This document shows positions 48,064 through 62,900 of a DNA stretch of 64,000 bases, in pieces (the first letter of the stretch is position 1; each line of letters begins with the position of its first letter). The position numbers and the translations under genes were made by a program. Source of the DNA: Lasioglossum baleicum (taxonomy: Eukaryota > Arthropoda > Insecta > Hymenoptera > Halictidae); the NCBI RefSeq assembly GCF_051020765.1, contig NW_027469111.1, positions 62,001-126,000 of the forward strand, given 5' to 3'. The notes beneath the pieces are model-generated. The model had not been told where the DNA came from. It did no database searches and saw only the letters and a program-made list of their open reading frames with translations.

Positions 48064-51000
48064 GACTCTGCGCGGCATACGCTGGAAGAATGTCCAGAGT
48101 GGTCAGCGCCGCGCAGAGACCTAAGGGGCGTTATTGGGATGGACCTCTCGTTGCCGGTCGTGGTCGACCACATGATCGGCAGCGAGAGGTCAAGAGCAGC
48201 GTTTGCTTCCTTCTGCGAGATTGTGATAACGCAGAAGGAGGCAGCGGAGAGGGAGAGGGAAGCCGACCCCCTCTCCGCCAGGAGGCTAGCATCGGCGGGG
48301 CAACCCCGACGAGGCCGACGGCCCCCTGTAAGGGGCCGCAGACGTAATGGCGGCGGTGGGACTACTTAGTACTTCCACCGCCGCCAAGGGGGGCTGGCCG
48401 TTAAGGCGCCCCCGAGGTGGACAGGTCGCGGGGGCGAGGTGGAGCAATAATCCCCTCCCCCCTCTACAATGATGCGACCTGCCGGTCGACCCTCCTCCTT
48501 TTATTTTATAATATTTCATTTTATCCTATATATATTTTATATCCTATATTATAATTTTTATCTTTATCTTTTAATCCCCTTTATTTTGCCCCCCCTTCTT
48601 ATGTTTGTTGTGTTTTGTCCATTGTATTTATTTACTTATTATTATTTATTTATTTATTGTCTTTTATTTTATCTATTTTATCTATACACGTTTTCATTTA
48701 TTGATTTTATCTATTATTTTATCGTATTTTTAAGTTTTATGCGGGTCGACGTGGGGGGTGGGACGGGGGGAGGGGACAGACGCGAGCCGGAACTCGCCTC
48801 TATCCCCTCCTTGTCGCGTGCGGAAAAAAATACAATGCAGTGTGTACGAGTATTTGCACATGTATAAAAATCGCATGGCGCTGTAACAAAAATTCTAAAT
48901 TATACAGCACAAGTTGCTGCAATGCATGCGCATAAGTTAAATTACCTGCATACCGCCGTTTCCTCAAACTGTGTGTTCATAACTGGCACTGGGAGGATCG
49001 TAGTGCCACCACTGCGAGGAGGCCCAGGACTCTCCGCGGCATACGCTGGAAGAATGTCCAGCGTGGTCGGCGCCGCGCAGAGACCTAAGGGGCGTTATTG
49101 GGATGGACCTCTCGTTGCCGGTCGTGGTCGACCACATGATCGGCAGCGAGAGGTCAAGAGCAGCGTTTGCCTCCTTCGGCGAGATTGTGATAACGCTGAA
49201 GGAGGCAGCGGAGAGAGAGAGGGAAGCCGACCCGCTCTCCGCCAGGAGGCTAGCATCGGCGGGGCAACACGGACGAGGCCGACGGCCCCCTGTAAGGGGC
49301 AGCAGACGTAATGGCGGCGGTGGTACTACTTAGTACTTCAACCGCCGCCAAGGGGGGCTGGCCGTTAAGGCGCCCCCGAGGTGGACAGGTCGCGGGGGGC
49401 GAGGTGGAGCAATAATCCCCTCCCCCCTCTACAAAGATGCGACCTGCCGGTCGACCCCCCTCCTTTTATTTTATAATATTTCATTTTATCCTATATATAT
49501 TTTATATTCTATATTATAATTTTTATCTTTATCTTTTAATCCCCTTTATTTTGCTCCCCCTTCTTATGTTTGTTGTGTTTTGTCCATTGTATTTATTTAC
49601 TTATTATTATTTATTTATTTATTGACTTTTATTTTATCTATTTTATCTATACACGTTTTCATTTATTGATTTTATCTATTATTTTATCGTATTTTTAAGT
49701 TTTATGCGGGTCGACGTGGGGGGTGGGACGGGGGGAGGGGACAGACGCGAGCCGGAACTCGCCTCTATCCCCTCCTTGTCGCGTGCGGAAAAAAATACAA
49801 TGCAGCGTGTACGAGTATTTGCACATGTATAAAAATCGGATGGCGCGTTAACAAAAATTCTAAATTATACAGCACAAGTTGCAGCAGTGCATGCGCATAA
49901 GTTAAATTACCTGCATACCGCCGTTTCCTCAAACTGTGTGTTCATAACTGGCACTGGGAGGATCGTAGTGCCACCACTGCGAGGAGGCCCAGGACTCTGC
50001 GCGGCATACGCTGGAAGAATGTCCAGCGTGGTCGGCGCCGCGCAGAGACCTAAGGGGCGTTATTGGGATGGACCTCTCGTTGCCGGTCGTGGTCGACCAC
50101 ATGATCGGCAGCGAGAGGTCAAGAGCAGCGTTTGCCTCCTTCGGCGAGATTGTGATAACGCTGAAGGAGGCAGCGGAGAGAGAGAGGGAAGCCGACCCGC
50201 TCTCCGCCAGGAGGCTAGCATCGGCGGGGCAACACCGACGAGGCCGACGGCCCGCTGTAAGGGGCCGCAGACGTAATGGCGGCGGTGGTACTACTTAGTA
50301 CTTCAACCGCCGCCAAGGGGGGCTGGCCGTTAAGGCGCCCCCGAGGTGGACAGGTCGCGGGGGGCGAGGTGGAGCAATAATCCCCTCCCCCCTCTACAAA
50401 GATGCGACCTGCCGGTCGACCCCCCTCCTTTTATTTTATAATATTTCATTTTATCCTATATATATTTTATATTCTATATTATAATTTTTATCTTTAGCTT
50501 TTAATCCCCTTTATTTTGCCCCCCCTTCTTATGTTTGTTGTGTTTTGTCCATTGTATTTATTTACTTATTATTATTTATTTATTGACTTTTATTTTATCT
50601 ATTTTATCTATACACGTTTTCATTTATTGATTTTATCTATTATTTTATCGTATTTTTAAGTTTTATGCGGGTCGACGTGGGGGGCGGGACGGGGGGAGGG
50701 GACAGACGCGAGCCGGAACTCGCCTCTATCCCCTCCTTGTCGCGTGCGGAAAAAAATACAATGCAGCGTGTACGAGTATTTGCACATGTATAAAAATGGG
50801 ATGGCGCGGTAACAAAAATTCTAAATTATACAGCACAAGTTGCAGCAATGCATGCGCATAAGTTAAATTACCTGCATACAGCCGTTTTCTCAAACTGTGT
50901 GTTCATAACTGGCACTGGGAGGATCGCAGTGCCACCACTGCGAGGAGGCCCACGACTCTGCGCGGCATACGCTGGAAGAATGTCCAGAGTGGTCAGCGCC

Positions 51001-53990
51001 GCGCAGAGACCTAAGGGGCGTTATTGGGATGGACCTCTCGTTGCCGGTCGTGGTCGACCACATGATCGGCAGCGAGAGGTCAAGAGCAGCGTTTGCCTCC
51101 TTCTGCGAGATTGTGATAACGCAGAAGGAGGCAGCGGAGAGGGAGAGGGAAGCCGACCCCCTCTCCGCCAGGAGGCTAGCATCGGCGGGGCAACCCCGAC
51201 GAGGCCGACGGCCCCCTGTAAGGGGCCGCAGACGTAATGGCGGCGGTGGGACTACTTAGTACTTCCACCGCCGCCAAGGGGGGCTGGCCGTTAAGGCGCC
51301 CCCGAGGTGGACAGGTCGCGGGGGCGAGGTGGAGCAATAATCCCCTCCCCCCTCTACAATGATGCGACCTGCCGGTCGACCCTCCTCCTTTTATTTTATA
51401 ATATTTCATTTTATCCTATATATATTTTATATCCTATATTATAATTTTTATCTTTATCTTTTAATCCCCTTTATTTTGCCCCCCCTTCTTATGTTTGTTG
51501 TGTTTTGTCCATTGTATTTATTTACTTATTATTATTTATTTATTTATTGTCTTTTATTTTATCTATTTTATCTATACACGTTTTCATTTATTGATTTTAT
51601 CTATTATTTTATCGTATTTTTAAGTTTTATGCGGGTCGACGTGGGGGGTGGGACGGGGGGAGGGGACAGACGCGAGCCGGAACTCGCCTCTATCCCCTCC
51701 TTGTCGCGTGCGGAAAAAAATACAATGCAGTGTGTACGAGTATTTGCACATGTATAAAAATCGCATGGCGCTGTAACAAAAATTCTAAATTATACAGCAC
51801 AAGTTGCTGCAATGCATGCGCATAAGTTAAATTACCTGCATACCGCCGTTTCCTCAAACTGTGTGTTCATAACTGGCACTGGGAGGATCGTAGTGCCACC
51901 ACTGCGAGGAGGCCCAGGACTCTCCGCGGCATACGCTGGAAGAATGTCCAGCGTGGTCGGCGCCGCGCAGAGACCTAAGGGGCGTTATTGGGATGGACCT
52001 CTCGTTGCCGGTCGTGGTCGACCACATGATCGGCAGCGAGAGGTCAAGAGCAGCGTTTGCCTCCTTCGGCGAGATTGTGATAACGCTGAAGGAGGCAGCG
52101 GAGAGAGAGAGGGAAGCCGACCCGCTCTCCGCCAGGAGGCTAGCATCGGCGGGGCAACACGGACGAGGCCGACGGCCCCCTGTAAGGGGCAGCAGACGTA
52201 ATGGCGGCGGTGGTACTACTTAGTACTTCAACCGCCGCCAAGGGGGGCTGGCCGTTAAGGCGCCCCCGAGGTGGACAGGTCGCGGGGGGCGAGGTGGAGC
52301 AATAATCCCCTCCCCCCTCTACAAAGATGCGACCTGCCGGTCGACCCCCCTCCTTTTATTTTATAATATTTCATTTTATCCTATATATATTTTATATTCT
52401 ATATTATAATTTTTATCTTTATCTTTTAATCCCCTTTATTTTGCTCCCCCTTCTTATGTTTGTTGTGTTTTGTCCATTGTATTTATTTACTTATTATTAT
52501 TTATTTATTTATTGACTTTTATTTTATCTATTTTATCTATACACGTTTTCATTTATTGATTTTATCTATTATTTTATCGTATTTTTAAGTTTTATGCGGG
52601 TCGACGTGGGGGGTGGGACGGGGGGAGGGGACAGACGCGAGCCGGAACTCGCCTCTATCCCCTCCTTGTCGCGTGCGGAAAAAAATACAATGCAGCGTGT
52701 ACGAGTATTTGCACATGTATAAAAATCGGATGGCGCGTTAACAAAAATTCTAAATTATACAGCACAAGTTGCAGCAGTGCATGCGCATAAGTTAAATTAC
52801 CTGCATACCGCCGTTTCCTCAAACTGTGTGTTCATAACTGGCACTGGGAGGATCGTAGTGCCACCACTGCGAGGAGGCCCAGGACTCTGCGCGGCATACG
52901 CTGGAAGAATGTCCAGCGTGGTCGGCGCCGCGCAGAGACCTAAGGGGCGTTATTGGGATGGACCTCTCGTTGCCGGTCGTGGTCGACCACATGATCGGCA
53001 GCGAGAGGTCAAGAGCAGCGTTTGCCTCCTTCGGCGAGATTGTGATAACGCTGAAGGAGGCAGCGGAGAGAGAGAGGGAAGCCGACCCGCTCTCCGCCAG
53101 GAGGCTAGCATCGGCGGGGCAACACCGACGAGGCCGACGGCCCCCTGTAAGGGGCCGCAGACGTAATGGCGGCGGTGGTACTACTTAGTACTTCAACCGC
53201 CGCCAAGGGGGGCTGGCCGTTAAGGCGCCCCCGAGGTGGACAGGTCGCGGGGGGCGAGGTGGAGCAATAATCCCCTCCCCCCTCTACAAAGATGCGACCT
53301 GCCGGTCGACCCCCCTCCTTTTATTTTATAATATTTCATTTTATCCTATATATATTTTATATTCTATATTATAATTTTTATCTTTAGCTTTTAATCCCCT
53401 TTATTTTGCCCCCCCTTCTTATGTTTGTTGTGTTTTGTCCATTGTATTTATTTACTTATTATTATTTATTTATTGACTTTTATTTTATCTATTTTATCTA
53501 TACACGTTTTCATTTATTGATTTTATCTATTATTTTATCGTATTTTTAAGTTTTATGCGGGTCGACGTGGGGGGCGGGACGGGGGGAGGGGACAGACGCG
53601 AGCCGGAACTCGCCTCTATCCCCTCCTTGTCGCGTGCGGAAAAAAATACAATGCAGCGTGTACGAGTATTTGCACATGTATAAAAATGGGATGGCGCGGT
53701 AACAAAAATTCTAAATTATACAGCACAAGTTGCAGCAATGCATGCGCATAAGTTAAATTACCTGCATACAGCCGTTTTCTCAAACTGTGTGTTCATAACT
53801 GGCACTGGGAGGATCGCAGTGCCACCACTGCGAGGAGGCCCACGACTCTGCGCGGCATACGCTGGAAGAATGTCCAGAGTGGTCAGCGCCGCGCAGAGAC
53901 CTAAGGGGCGTTATTGGGATGGACCTCTCGTTGCCGGTCGTGGTCGACCACATGATCGGCAGCGAGAGGTCAAGAGCAGCGTTTGCCTCC
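48064..53990 (+). repeat. Second 2,890-bp trimer, two tandem copies
   Basis: Anchors 48922/51812, 49887/52777 and 50848/53738 are each spaced exactly 2,890 bp. Order: a CTCCGCGGC unit, a GCAGTGCATG/GTCGTAGTG unit, then a unit with CGTTTTCTC and CCCACGACT. TTTAGCTTTTAAT (near 50495 and 53385), GGGGCGGGACGG and AAAAATGGGATGG occur in both copies. The match appears to run from after CCCAGGACT/CCCACGACT (about 48,064 and 50,954) to TTCTGCGAG versus TTCGGCGAG (about 51,100 and 53,990). Private bases are GCTTCCTT near 48206 and CCCGCTG near 50254. Confidence 0.85.
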
Positions 53991-56900
53991 TTCGGCGAGA
54001 TTGTGATAACGCAGAAGGAGGCAGCGGAGAGAGAGAGGGAAGCCGACCCGCTCTCCGCCAGGAGGCTAGCATCGGCGGGGCAACACCGACGAGGCCGACG
54101 GCCCCCTGTAAGGGGCCGCAGACGTAATGGCGGCGGTGGTACTACTTAGTACTTCCACCGCCGCCAAGGGGGGCTGGCCGTTAAGGCGCCCCCGAGGTGG
54201 ACAGGTCGCGGGGGGGGGGGCGGTGGAGCAATAATCCCCTCCCCCCTCTACAATGATGCGACCTGCCGGTCGACCCCCCTCCTTTTATTTTATAATATTT
54301 CATTTTATCCTATATATATTTTATATTCTATATTATAATTTTTATCTTTATCTTTTAATCCCCTTTATTTTGCCCCCCTTCTTATGTTTGTTGTGTTTTT
54401 CCATTGTATTTATTTACTTATAATTATTTATTTATTTATTGACTTTTATTTTATCTATTTTATCTATACAAGTTTTCATTTATTGATTTTATCTATTATT
54501 TTATCGTATTTTTAAGTTTTATGCGGGTCGACGTGGGGTGTGGGACGGGGGGAGGGGACAGACGCGAGCCGGAACTCGCCTCTATCCCCTCCTTGTCGCG
54601 TGCGGAAAAAAATACAATGCAGTGTGTACGAGTATTTGCACATGCATAAAAATCGGATGGCGCGTTAACAAAAATTCTAAATTATACAGCACAAGTTGCT
54701 GCAATGCATGCGCATAAGTTAAATTACCTGCATACCGCCGTTTCCTCAAACTGTGTGTTCAAAACTGGCACTGGGAGGGTCGTAGTGCCACCACTGCGAG
54801 GAGGCCCAGGACTCTGCGCGGCATACGCTGGAAGAATGTCCAGAGTGGTCAGCGCCGCGCAGAGACCTAAGGGGCGTTATTGGGATGGTCCTCTCGTTGC
54901 CGGTCGTGGTCGACCACATGATCGGCAGCGAGAGGTCAAGAGCAGCGTTTGCCTCCTTCTGCGAGATTGTGATAACGCAGAAGGAGGCAGCGGAGAGGGA
55001 CAGGGAAGCCGACCCCCTCTCCGCCAGGAGGCTAGCATCGGCGGGGCAACCCCGACGAGGCCGACGGCCCCCTGTAAGGGGCCGCAGACGTAATGGCGGC
55101 GGTGGGACTACTTAGTACTTCCACCGCCGCCAAGGGGGGCTGGCCGTTAAGGCGCCCCCGAGGTGGACAGGTCGCGGGGGCGAGGTGGAGCAATAATCCC
55201 CTCCCCCCTCTACAATGATGCGACCTGCCGGTCGACCCTCCTCCTTTTATTTTATAATATTTCATTTTATCCTATATATATTTTATATTCTATATTATAA
55301 TTTTTATCTTTATCTTTTAATCCCCTTTATTTTGCCCCCCCTTCTTATGTTTGTTGTGTTTTGTCCATTGTATTTATTTACTTATTATTATTTATTTATT
55401 TATTGTCTTTTATTTTATCTATTTTATCTATACACGTTTTCATTTATTGATTTTATCTATTATTTTATCGTATTTTTAAGTTTTATGCGGGTCGACGTGG
55501 GGGGTGGGACGGGGGGAGGGGACAGACGCGGGCCGGAACTCGCCTCTATCCCCTCCTTGTCGCGTGCGGAAAAAAATACAATGCAGTGTGTACGAGTATT
55601 TGCACATGCATAAAAATCGCATGGCGCTGTAACAAAAATTCTAAATTATACAGCACAAGTTGCTGCAATGCATGCGCATAAGTTAAATTACCTGCATACC
55701 GCCGTTTCCTCAAACTGTGTGTTCATAACTGGCACTGGGAGGATCGCAGTGCCACCACTGCGAGGAGGCCCACGACTCTGCGCGGCATACGCTGGAAGAA
55801 TGTCCAGAGTGGTCAGCGCCGCGCAGAGACCTAAGGGGCGTTATTGGGATGGACCTCTCGTTGCCGGTCGTGGTCGACCACATGATCGGCAGCGAGAGGT
55901 CAAGAGCAGCGTTTGCCTCCTTCTGCGAGATTGTGATAACGCAGAAGGAGGCAGCGGAGAGGGAGAGGGAAGCCGACCCGCTCTCCGCCAGGAGGCTTGC
56001 ATCGGCGGGGCAACCCGGACGAGGCCGACGGCCCCCTGTAAGGGGCCGCAGACGTAATGGCGGCGGTGGGACTACTTAGTACTTCCACCGCCGCCAAGGG
56101 GGGCTGGCCGTTAAGGCGCCCCCGAGGTGGACAGGTCGCGGGGGCGAGGTGGAGCAATAATCCCCTCCCCCTCTACAATGATGCGACCTGCCGGTCGACC
56201 CTCCTCCTTTTATTTTATAATATTTCATTTTATCCTATATATATTTTATATTCTATATTATAATTTTTATCTTTATCTTTTAATCCCCTTTATTTTGCCC
56301 CCCCTTCTTATGTTTGTTGTGTTTTGTCCATTGTATTTATTTACTTATTATTATTTATTTATTTATTGTCTTTTATTTTATCTATTTTATCTACACACGT
56401 TTTCATTTATTGATTTTATCTATTATTTTATCGTATTTTTAAGTTTTATGCGGGTCGACGTGGGGGGTGGGACGGGGGGAGCGGACAGACGCGAGCCGGA
56501 ACTCGCCTCTATCCCCTTCTTGTCGCGTGCGGAAAAAAATACAATGCAGCGTGTACGAGTATTTGCACATGTATAAAAATCGGATGGCGCGGTAACAAAA
56601 ATTCTAAATTATACAGCACAAGTTGCAGCAATGCATGCGCATAAGTTAAATTACCTGCATACAGCCGTTTCCTCAAACTGTGTGTTCATAACTGGCACTG
56701 GGAGGATCGCAGTGCCACCACTGCGAGGAGGCCCAGGACTCTGCGCGGCATACGCTGGAAGAATGTCCAGAGTGGTCAGCGCCGCGCAGAGACCTAAGGG
56801 GCGTTATTGGGATGGACCTCTCGTTGCCGGTCGTGGTCGACCACATGATCGGCAGCGAGAGGTCAAGAGCAGCGTTTGCCTCCTTCTGCGAGATTGTGAT

Positions 56901-59900
56901 AACGCAGAAGGAGGCAGCGGAGAGGGAGAGGGAAGCCGACCCCCTCTCCGCCAGGAGGCTAGCATCGGCGGGGAAACCCCGACGAGGCCGACGGCCCCCT
57001 GTAAGGGGCCGCAGACGTAATGGCGGCGGTGGGACTACTTAGTACTTCCACCGCCGCCAAGGGGGGCTGGCCGTTAAGGCGCCCCGAGGTGGACAGGTCG
57101 CGGGGGGCGAGGTGGAGCAATAATCCCCTCCACCCTCTACAATGATGCGACCTGCCGGTCGACCCCCCTCCTTTTATTTTATAATATTTCATTTTATCCC
57201 ATATTCATTTTATATTCTATATTATAATTTTTATCTTTATCTTTTAATCCCCTTTATTTTGCCCCCCCCCTTCTTATGTTTGTTGTGTTTTGTCCATTGT
57301 ATTTATTTACTTATTATTATTTATTTATTGACTTTTATTTTATCTATTTTATCTATACACGTTTTCATTTATTGATTTTATCTATTATTTTATCGTATTT
57401 TTAAGTTTTATGCGGGTCGACGTGGGGGGTGGGACGGGGGGAGGGGACAGACGCGAGCCGGAACTCGCCTCTATCCCCTCCTTGTCGCGTGCGGAAAAAA
57501 ATACAATGCAGCGTGTACGAGTATTTGCACATGCATAAAAATCGGATGGCGCGGTAACAAAAATTCTAAATTATACAGCACAAGTTGCAGCAATGCATGC
57601 GCATAAGTTAAATTACCTGCATACAGCCGTTTCCTCAAACTGTGTGTTCATAACTGGCACTGGGAGGATCGCAGTGCCACCACTGCGAGGAGGCCCAGGA
57701 CTCTGCGCGGCATACGCTGGAAGAATGTCCAGAGTGGTCAGCGCCGCGCAGAGACCTAAGGGGCGTTATTGGGATGGACCTCTCGTTGCCGGTCGTGGTC
57801 GACCACATGATCGGCAGCGAGAGGTCAAGAGCAGCGTTTGCCTCCTTCTGCGAGATTGTGATAACGCAGAAGGAGGCAGCGGAGAGGGAGAGGGAAGCCG
57901 ACCCCCTCTCCGCCAGGAGGCTAGCATCGGCGGGGCAACACCGACGAGGCCGACGGCCCCCTGTAAGGGGCCGCAGACGTAATGGCGGCGGTGGTACTAC
58001 TTAGTACTTCCACCGCCGCCAAGGGGGGCTGGCCGTTAAGGCGCCCCCGAGGTGGACAGGTCGCGGGGAGCGAGGTGGAGCAATAATCCCCTCCCCCCTC
58101 TACAATGATGCGACCTGCCGGACGACCCCCCTCCTTTTATTTTATAATATTTCATTTTATCCCATATTCATTTTATATTCTATATTATAATTTTTATCTT
58201 TATCTTTTAATCCCCTTTATTTTGCCCCCCCCCTTCTTATGTTTGTTGTGTTTTGTCCATTGTATTTATTTACTTATTATTATTTATTTATTGACTTTTA
58301 TTTTATCTATTTTATCTATACACGTTTTCATTTATTGATTTTATCTATTATTTTATCGTATTTTTAAGTTTTATGCGGGTCGACGTGGGGGGTGGGACGG
58401 GGGGAGGGGACAGACGCGAGCCGGAACTCGCCTCTATCCCCTCCTTGTCGCGTGCGGAAAAAAATACAATGCAGTGTGTACGAGTATTTGCACATGTATA
58501 AAAATCGGATGGCGCTGTAACAAAAATTCTAAATTATACAGCACAAGTTGCTGCAATGCATGCGCATAAGTTAAATTACCTGCATACCGCCGTTTCCTCA
58601 AACTGTGTGTTCATAACTGGCACTGGGAGGATCGTAGTGCCACCACTGCGAGGAGGCCCAGGACTCTGCGCGGCATACGCTGGAAGAATGTCCAGAGTGG
58701 TCAGCGCCGCGCAGAGACCTAAGGGGCGTTATTGGGATGGAACTCTCGTTGCCGGTCGTGGTCGACCACATGATCGGCAGCGAGAGGTCAAGTGCAGCGT
58801 TTGCCTCCTTCGGCGAGATTGTGATAACGCAGAAGGAGGCAGCGGAGAGAGAGAGGGAAGCCGACCCGCTCTCCGCCAGGAGGCTAGCATCGGCGGGGCA
58901 ACACCGACGAGGCCGACGGCCCCCTGTAAGGGGCCCCAGACGTAATGGCGGCGGTGGTACTACTTAGTACTTCCACCGCCGCCAAGGGGGGCTGGCCGTT
59001 AAGGCGCCCCCGAGGTGGTCAGGTCGCGGGGGGGGGGCGGTGGAGCAATAATCCCCTCCCCCCTCTACAATGATGCGACCTGCCGGTCGACCCCCCTCCT
59101 TTTATTTTATAATATTTCATTTTATCCTATATATATTTTATATTCTATATTATAATTTTTATCTTTATCTTTTAATCCCCTTTATTTTGCCCCCCTTCTT
59201 ATGTTTGTTGTGTTTTGTCCATTGTATTTATTTACGTATTATTATTTATTTATTTATTGACTTTTATTTTATCTATTTTATCTATACAAGTTTTCATTTA
59301 TTGATTTTATCTATTATTTTATCGTATTTTTAAGTTTTATGCGGGTCGACGTGGGGGGTGGGACGGGGGGAGGGGACAGACGCGAGCCGGAACTCGCCTC
59401 TATCCCCTCCTTGTCGCGTGAGGAAAAAAATACAATGCAGCGTGTACGAGTATTTGCACATGCATAAAAATCGGATGGCGCTGTAACAAAAATTCTAAAT
59501 TATACAGCACAAGTTGCTGCAATGCATGCGCATAAGTTAAATTACCTGCATACCGCCGTTTCCTCAAACTGTGTGTTCAAAGCTGGCACTGGGAGGGTCG
59601 TAGTGCCACCACTGCGAGGAGGCCCAGGACTCTGCGCGGCATACGCTGGAAGAATGTCCAGAGTGGTCAGCGCCGCGCAGAGACCTAAGGGGCGTTATTG
59701 GGATGGACCTCTCGTTGCCGGTCGTGGTCGACCACATGATCGGCAGCGAGAGGTCAAGAGCAGCGTTTGCCTCCTTCTGCGAGATTGTGATAACGCAGAA
59801 GGAGGCAGCGGAGAGGGACAGGGAAGCCGACCCCCTCTCCGCCAGGAGGCTAGCATCGGCGGGGCAACCCCGACGAGGCCGACGGCCCCCTGTAAGGGGC

Positions 59901-62900
59901 CGCAGACGTAATGGCGGCGGTGGGACTACTTAGTACTTCCACCGCCGCCAAGGGGGGCTGGCCGTTAAGGCGCCCCCGAGGTGGACAGGTCGCGGGGGCG
60001 AGGTGGAGCAATAATCCCCTCCCCCCTCTACAATGATGCGACCTGCCGGTCGACCCTCCTCCTTTTATTTTATAATATTTCATTTTATCCTATATATATT
60101 TTATATTCTATATTATAATTTTTATCTTTATCTTTTAATCCCCTTTATTTTGCCCCCCCTTCTTATGTTTGTTGTGTTTTGTCCATTGTATTTATTTACT
60201 TATTATTATTTATTTATTTATTGTCTTTTATTTTATCTATTTTATCTATACACGTTTTCATTTATTGATTTTATCTATTATTTTATCGTATTTTTAAGTT
60301 TTATGCGGGTCGACGTGGGGGGTGGGACGGGGGGAGGGGACAGACGCGGGCCGGAACTCGCCTCTATCCCCTCCTTGTCGCGTGCGGAAAAAAATACAAT
60401 GCAGTGTGTACGAGTATTTGCACATGTATAAAAATCGCATGGCGCTGTAACAAAAATTCTAAATTATACAGCACAAGTTGCTGCAATGCATGCGCATAAG
60501 TTAAATTACCTGCATACCGCCGTTTCCTCAAACTGTGTGTTCATAACTGGCACTGGGAGGATCGTAGTGCCACCACTGCGAGGAGGCCCAGGACTCTCCG
60601 CGGCATACGCTGGAAGAATGTCCAGCGTGGTCGGCGCCGCGCAGAGACCTAAGGGGCGTTATTGGGATGGACCTCTCGTTGCCGGTCGTGGTCGACCACA
60701 TGATCGGCAGCGAGAGGTCAAGAGCAGCGTTTGCCTCCTTCGGCGAGATTGTGATAACGCTGAAGGAGGCAGCGGAGAGAGAGAGGGAAGCCGACCCGCT
60801 CTCCGCCAGGAGGCTAGCATCGGCGGGGCAACACGGACGAGGCCGACGGCCCCCTGTAAGGGGCAGCAGACGTAATGGCGGCGGTGGTACTACTTAGTAC
60901 TTCAACCGCCGCCAAGGGGGGCTGGCCGTTAAGGCGCCCCCGAGGTGGACAGGTCGCGGGGGGCGAGGTGGAGCAATAATCCCCTCCCCCCTCTACAAAG
61001 ATGCGACCTGCCGGTCGACCCCCCTCCTTTTATTTTATAATATTTCATTTTATCCTATATATATTTTATATTCTATATTATAATTTTTATCTTTATCTTT
61101 TAATCCCCTTTATTTTGCCCCCCCTTCTTATGTTTGTTGTGTTTTGTCCATTGTATTTATTTACTTATTATTATTTATTTATTTATTGACTTTTATTTTA
61201 TCTATTTTATCTATACACGTTTTCATTTATTGATTTTATCTATTATTTTATCGTATTTTTAAGTTTTATGCGGGTCGACGTGGGGGGTGGGACGGGGGGA
61301 GGGGACAGACGCGAGCCGGAACTCGCCTCTATCCCCTCCTTGTCGCGTGCGGAAAAAAATACAATGCAGCGTGTACGAGTATTTGCACATGTATAAAAAT
61401 CGGATGGCGCGTTAACAAAAATTCTAAATTATACAGCACAAGTTGCAGCAGTGCATGCGCATAAGTTAAATTACCTGCATACAGCCGTTTCCTCAAACTG
61501 TGTGTTCATAACTGGCACTGGGAGGATCGCAGTGCCACCACTGCGAGGAGGCCCAGGACTCTGCGCGGCATACGCTGGAAGAATGTCCAGAGCGGTCAGC
61601 GCCGCGCAGAGACCTAAGGGGCGTTATTGGGATGGACCTCTCGTTGCCGGTCGTGGTCGACCCCATGATCGGCAGCGAGAGGTCAAGAGCACCGTTTGCC
61701 TCCTTCGGCGAGATTGTGATAACGCAGAAGGAGGCAGCGGAGAGAGAGAGGGAAGCCGACCCGCTCTCCGCCAGGAGGCTAGCATCGGCGGGGCAACACC
61801 GACGAGGCCTACGGCCCCCTGTAAGGGGCCGCAGACGTAATGGCGGCGGTGGTACTACTTAGTACTTCCACCGCCGCCAAGGGGGGCTGGCCGTTAAGGC
61901 GCCCCCGAGGTGGACAGGTCGCGGGGGGGGGGCGGTGGAGCAATAATCCCCTCCCCCCTCTACAATGATGCGACCTGCCGGTCGACCCCCCTCCTTTTAT
62001 TTTATAATATTTCATTTTATCCTATATATATTTTATATTCTATATTATAATTTTTATCTTTATCTTTTAATCCCCTTTATTTTGCCCCCCCTTCTTATGT
62101 TTGTTGTGTTTTGTCCACTGTATTTATTTACTTATTATTATTTATTTATTTATTGTCTTTTATTTTATCTATTTTATCTATACACGTTTTCATTTATTGA
62201 TTTTATCTATTATTTTATCGTATTTTTAAGTTTTATGCGGGTCGACGTGGGGGGTGGGACGGGGGGAGGGGACAGACGCGAGCCGGAACTCGCCTCTATC
62301 CCCTCCTTGTCGCGTGCGGAAAAAAATACAATGCAGCGTGTACGAGTATTTGCACATGTATAAAAATGGGATGGCGCGGTAACAAAAATTCTAAATTATA
62401 CAGCACAAGTTGCAGCAATGCATGCGCATAAGTTAAATTACCTGCATACAGCCGTTTCCTCAAACTGTGTGTTCATAACTGGCACTGGGAGGATCGCAGT
62501 GCCACCACTGCGAGGAGGCCCAGGACTCTGCGCGGCATACGCTGGAAGAATGTCCAGAGTGGTCAGCGCCGCGCAGAGACCTAAGGGGCGTTATTGGGAT
62601 GGACCTCTCGTTGCCGGTCGTGGTCGACCACATGATCGGCAGCGAGAGGTCAAGAGCAGCGTTTGCCTCCTTCTGCGAGATTGTGATAACGCAGAAGGAG
62701 GCAGCGGAGAGGGAGAGGGAAGCCGACCCGCTCTCCGCCAGGAGGCTAGCATCGGCGGGGCAACACCGACGAGGCCGACGGCCCCCTGTAAGGGGCCGCA
62801 GACGTAATGGCGGCGGTGGTACTACTTAGTACTTCAACCGCCGCCAAGGGGGGCTGGCCGTTAAGGCGCCCCCGAGGTGGACAGGTCGCGGGGGGCGAGG

